From Promethearchaeota archaeon (GTDB lineage Archaea; Asgardarchaeota; Lokiarchaeia; Sigyniarchaeales; SOKP01), in contig JAUVNS010000008.1 of NCBI GenBank assembly GCA_030599585.1, positions 73,628 through 137,627 on the forward strand: DNA of 64,000 nucleotides. The letters are read 5' to 3'. This document shows positions 61,977 to 64,000 of the stretch, in pieces. Made by a program: the position numbers and the translations under genes. The notes beneath the pieces are model-generated. The model was not told the origin of the DNA. It did not search any database and saw nothing but the letters and a program-made list of their open reading frames with translations. Numbering within the stretch: position 1 is the first letter of the stretch; every line of letters starts with the position of its first letter.

Positions 61977-62825
61977 TTACTCGTTTAAGAAATCTATTAT
62001 TGTCTGATTTACTTCAGGGGCTTTTGAGAGAGGGCTACTATGACCCGCTTTATCAATTACTACAAGTTTACTATTAGGTAATTTTTCGTGAATCTGTTCC
62101 ATTGATGATTTTGACATTAACCTATCGTGAGAAGCAACAAGTATTAGGGTTGGATTTTTTATAGTATCTAATCTATCAAAAGTATCGTGAGTCTTTAAAG
62201 CTTCAGCTTGCATGGTAATGTCCTTAGCTGTTGGAGGATCTATTGTACTCATTTCTATCAAATCTTCTGCAGACCAAAGACCATACCATTTTTTAGAAGG
62301 TTCAGCTTCTAATTGCTTTCTGAATTTTATATAGTAACTAGATCGAGTTCCAGACCACCATGCTTTAACTGGGTCTTCTTTTTTCATTTCTAACTCACTT
62401 AACCGCATATTTTTATAAACTGTAGGTCCCCCCTCGTCAGGGAAACCATAATTGGTGTTAATTAATATTATTTTATTTACTCTCTCTGGATACTTCAAAA
62501 CGAAATTCTGCACGATCATTCCACCAAGGCTCCAACCCGCAATATTTGCTTTTTCAATTCCAAGATGATCCATAAGACCGTTGATATCATCTGCGAAAAC
62601 TTCCATTGTATATTCAGTATCAGGTCTATCAGATTTTCCTGCTCCACGATTATCTAATCTTATAACCTTAAAATGTTTTGATAAATCGGGTATTTGAGCA
62701 ATCCACGATTCCTTTTTCGCTCCAAATCCGTGAATTAAAAATAAAGGGTAGCCATCTCCAAAGACTTCATAACATAGCTTAACACCATTAACATCTGCAT
62801 ATTGTTCTGTCATTTCTAAACACAT
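61977..62825 (-). CDS. Alpha/beta hydrolase
   Basis: 282 residues. Oxyanion loop LFLIHGFGAKKESW, nucleophile GWSLGGM (Ser), catalytic Asp likely in VASHDRLM and His in DKAGHSSPLSK. The sequence IRLDNRGAGKSDRP is typical of the epoxide hydrolase/haloperoxidase-like group. Two ATGs lie close together (62825 and 62813), and MTEQYADVNGVKLCYE from the second is the classic start for the family. Substrate unknown. Confidence 0.9.
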   Translation of the reverse strand: MCLEMTEQYADVNGVKLCYEVFGDGYPLFLIHGFGAKKESWIAQIPDLSKHFKVIRLDNRGAGKSDRPDTEYTMEVFADDINGLMDHLGIEKANIAGWSLGGMIVQNFVLKYPERVNKIILINTNYGFPDEGGPTVYKNMRLSELEMKKEDPVKAWWSGTRSSYYIKFRKQLEAEPSKKWYGLWSAEDLIEMSTIDPPTAKDITMQAEALKTHDTFDRLDTIKNPTLILVASHDRLMSKSSMEQIHEKLPNSKLVVIDKAGHSSPLSKAPEVNQTIIDFLNE

Positions 62826-62992
62826 TTTACTTATTAATTATTTAGTTTAACAAGGATTCAGTTTTATTTAAGATTTCTTCTTCACTAAAATAAAGAAACA
62901 TAGTTTACTTAATCTCGATAAAAAAATTATAAAAACAATTCTATTTAGAAACTTTACTTCTAATTTGTTATATACATAAGAGAGTGAGAAAA

Positions 62993-63754
62993 ATGGAAGA
63001 AAAAAGAGTTTTAATCCCTTCTGCTACTGGTAATAAACTTCATGGAGTTTTATACATTGCGTCTGAAAAAAACATTCCTCTGACAACGCCAATTTTAATT
63101 ATGTGTCATGGTTTCACGGGAGATAAATACGAGTGGGGGCGCTTTCCTAAAACAGCAAAAGTTTTAAATAAAGAAGGTTATGATGTGCTCATATTTGACT
63201 TTTCTGGTTCAGGAGAAAATAAGAGAGAAGTAGTTAATTTATCAAAACAAGCCACTGATCTAGAAAATGTCTATGAATGGGTAAAAATTCAGGGATATTC
63301 AAAAATCGCTGTATTGGGCCTCTCTTTTGGCGGTCAGACGGTATTAAAAGCAAGTTTGCCTGAAATAATAACTTACATATTTTGGGCACCACTTCTATTA
63401 CTCCACACAACAGGAGACCAGGCTGATTGGTTTAAGGATATAGCTAAAGGACCTGTAGAAATTCCCTCATCAGGAGAATTTGACCCCATAATAATTGACA
63501 TGAGTTTTGTGACAGATATGGGACAATTCCGAGTAAAACCTGCTTTAAAGAAATTATATCCGCCTACTCTTATAGTTCAAGGCACTAATGACGATAAAGT
63601 TCCTTTGGAATTGACTAAGAAAGCATTCAGTATGATGCCTCAAGATAACAATCATAAGTTAGTAGAAGTTCAAGACGCAACTCACGATTTTAACGAAAAA
63701 CACTTACAAGAATTTATTAAGGAAACAGTAAGTTGGTTGAAAAGCTATTTATAA
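62993..63754 (+). CDS. Alpha/beta hydrolase (serine aminopeptidase-like)
   Basis: 253 residues from ATG 62993; the track uses GTG 62984, but the GAGAGTGAG just upstream of the ATG looks like its Shine-Dalgarno site. Motifs are MCHGFTGDKYEWGRFPKTA, nucleophile GLSFGGQT, QGTNDDKVPLEL with the Asp and DATHDFNEKH with the His. This fits the family of monoacylglycerol-lipase or acyl-peptidase-like cytoplasmic hydrolases. Substrate unknown. Confidence 0.88.
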   Translation: MEEKRVLIPSATGNKLHGVLYIASEKNIPLTTPILIMCHGFTGDKYEWGRFPKTAKVLNKEGYDVLIFDFSGSGENKREVVNLSKQATDLENVYEWVKIQGYSKIAVLGLSFGGQTVLKASLPEIITYIFWAPLLLLHTTGDQADWFKDIAKGPVEIPSSGEFDPIIIDMSFVTDMGQFRVKPALKKLYPPTLIVQGTNDDKVPLELTKKAFSMMPQDNNHKLVEVQDATHDFNEKHLQEFIKETVSWLKSYL

Positions 63755-63760
63755 AAAAAA

Positions 63761-64000
63761 TTATTTATTACTTTTGCTCTTTATTACTCTTGGAGGGTCT
63801 AATTTTAATATTTTAAAATTATCTAATAAGTCCTCAAATCCTTTATTAGAAATAATAAATTTACCCTGAGATTTGGATAGAATCTGAGAGTTGGAGGCTT
63901 TTTCAATGTGGTTAAGTATCATTGTTCCATAGTAGTTATTAGAAAGGTCATGAATATCATACGATGTATCGTTAATTTTGTATATTTTGCATTTTAAAAG
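63761..64000 (-). CDS. C-terminal part of an unidentified protein
   Basis: A minus-strand frame is open from the window edge to a TAA at 63761, 79 residues, for example DIHDLSNNYYGTMILNHIEKA and GKFIISNKGFEDLLDNFKIL. No start is in the window. It is convergent with the hydrolase gene. No family recognised. Confidence 0.6.
   Translation of the reverse strand, partial: LLKCKIYKINDTSYDIHDLSNNYYGTMILNHIEKASNSQILSKSQGKFIISNKGFEDLLDNFKILKLDPPRVIKSKSNK

Noticed and set aside
1-64000. Insertion sequences, prophage, tRNA or rRNA genes
   Set aside because: I looked for transposase or integrase motifs, terminal repeats and tRNA-like GTTCRA loops in the gaps and found none that I could support.

Overview
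The window is AT-rich, densely coded archaeal chromosome, and its gene content points to an Asgard archaeon, most likely of the Lokiarchaeia/Promethearchaeales type. Archaeal markers are ribosomal proteins eS1 (S3Ae) and uS15, an XTP pyrophosphatase beside them, a histone-fold protein, NikR and an archaeal-style sugar nucleotidylyltransferase. Asgard-type markers are a gelsolin-like protein and two proteins that look longin/roadblock-like. Many genes appear leaderless with a TATA box about 25 nt upstream; genes inside operons often carry strong GGAGG/GGTGATC Shine-Dalgarno sites and sometimes start at TTG or GTG. The taxonomic call is inference from gene content; no rRNA or tRNA gene was seen.

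Layout. 1-4.7 kb: C-terminally truncated pgk, then a MoxR AAA+ ATPase and VWA/HExxH protein pair. 5-10.7 kb: nickel theme (larB, larC, an alkaline-phosphatase-like protein, nikR with a His-rich insertion) and a short histone. 11-20.5 kb: GHMP kinase, longin-like proteins, rubrerythrin, radical SAM protein, sirtuin, sugar nucleotidylyltransferase, eS1, uS15, XTP pyrophosphatase. 20.5-36.5 kb: one large minus-strand operon of an extended ABC ATPase, two ~1000-aa FtsX/MacB-type permeases, a 1315-aa surface protein and a 1603-aa membrane subtilase with cytoplasmic zinc ribbons. 36.7-43 kb: RNase III, small proteins, two tandem glycerophosphodiester phosphodiesterases, an acyl-CoA synthetase alpha subunit, a membrane-anchored beta-helix protein. 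43-50 kb: MFS transporter, two GNAT-like proteins, a 7TM protein, a HExxH protein, a DUF4184-like membrane protein.

50-59.3 kb holds the most unusual material. Six unannotated ORFs of 23-24 codons, absent from the ORF track, form two paralogous cassettes of three (53454-53837 and 55337-55757, minus strand). Most have a clear Shine-Dalgarno site; the C-terminal halves are conserved between cassettes, and differences there include synonymous changes. Downstream lie a 2-TM protein, a 39-aa 1-TM protein and an 886-aa ABC-2 permease fused to a CPBP (CAAX-protease-like) domain whose catalytic motifs look degraded. Upstream and divergent is a 988-aa protein with two winged helices followed by TPRs, with a palindrome-rich operator between the two promoters. 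I infer a peptide-based signalling, effector or RiPP-like system with its own exporter and TPR regulator, formally similar to bacterial RRNPP systems; nothing here proves export, modification or binding.

59.3-64 kb: a gelsolin-like domain fused to two SAP-like motifs, an MFS transporter, two alpha/beta hydrolases and the C-terminal end of an unidentified protein running off the right edge.
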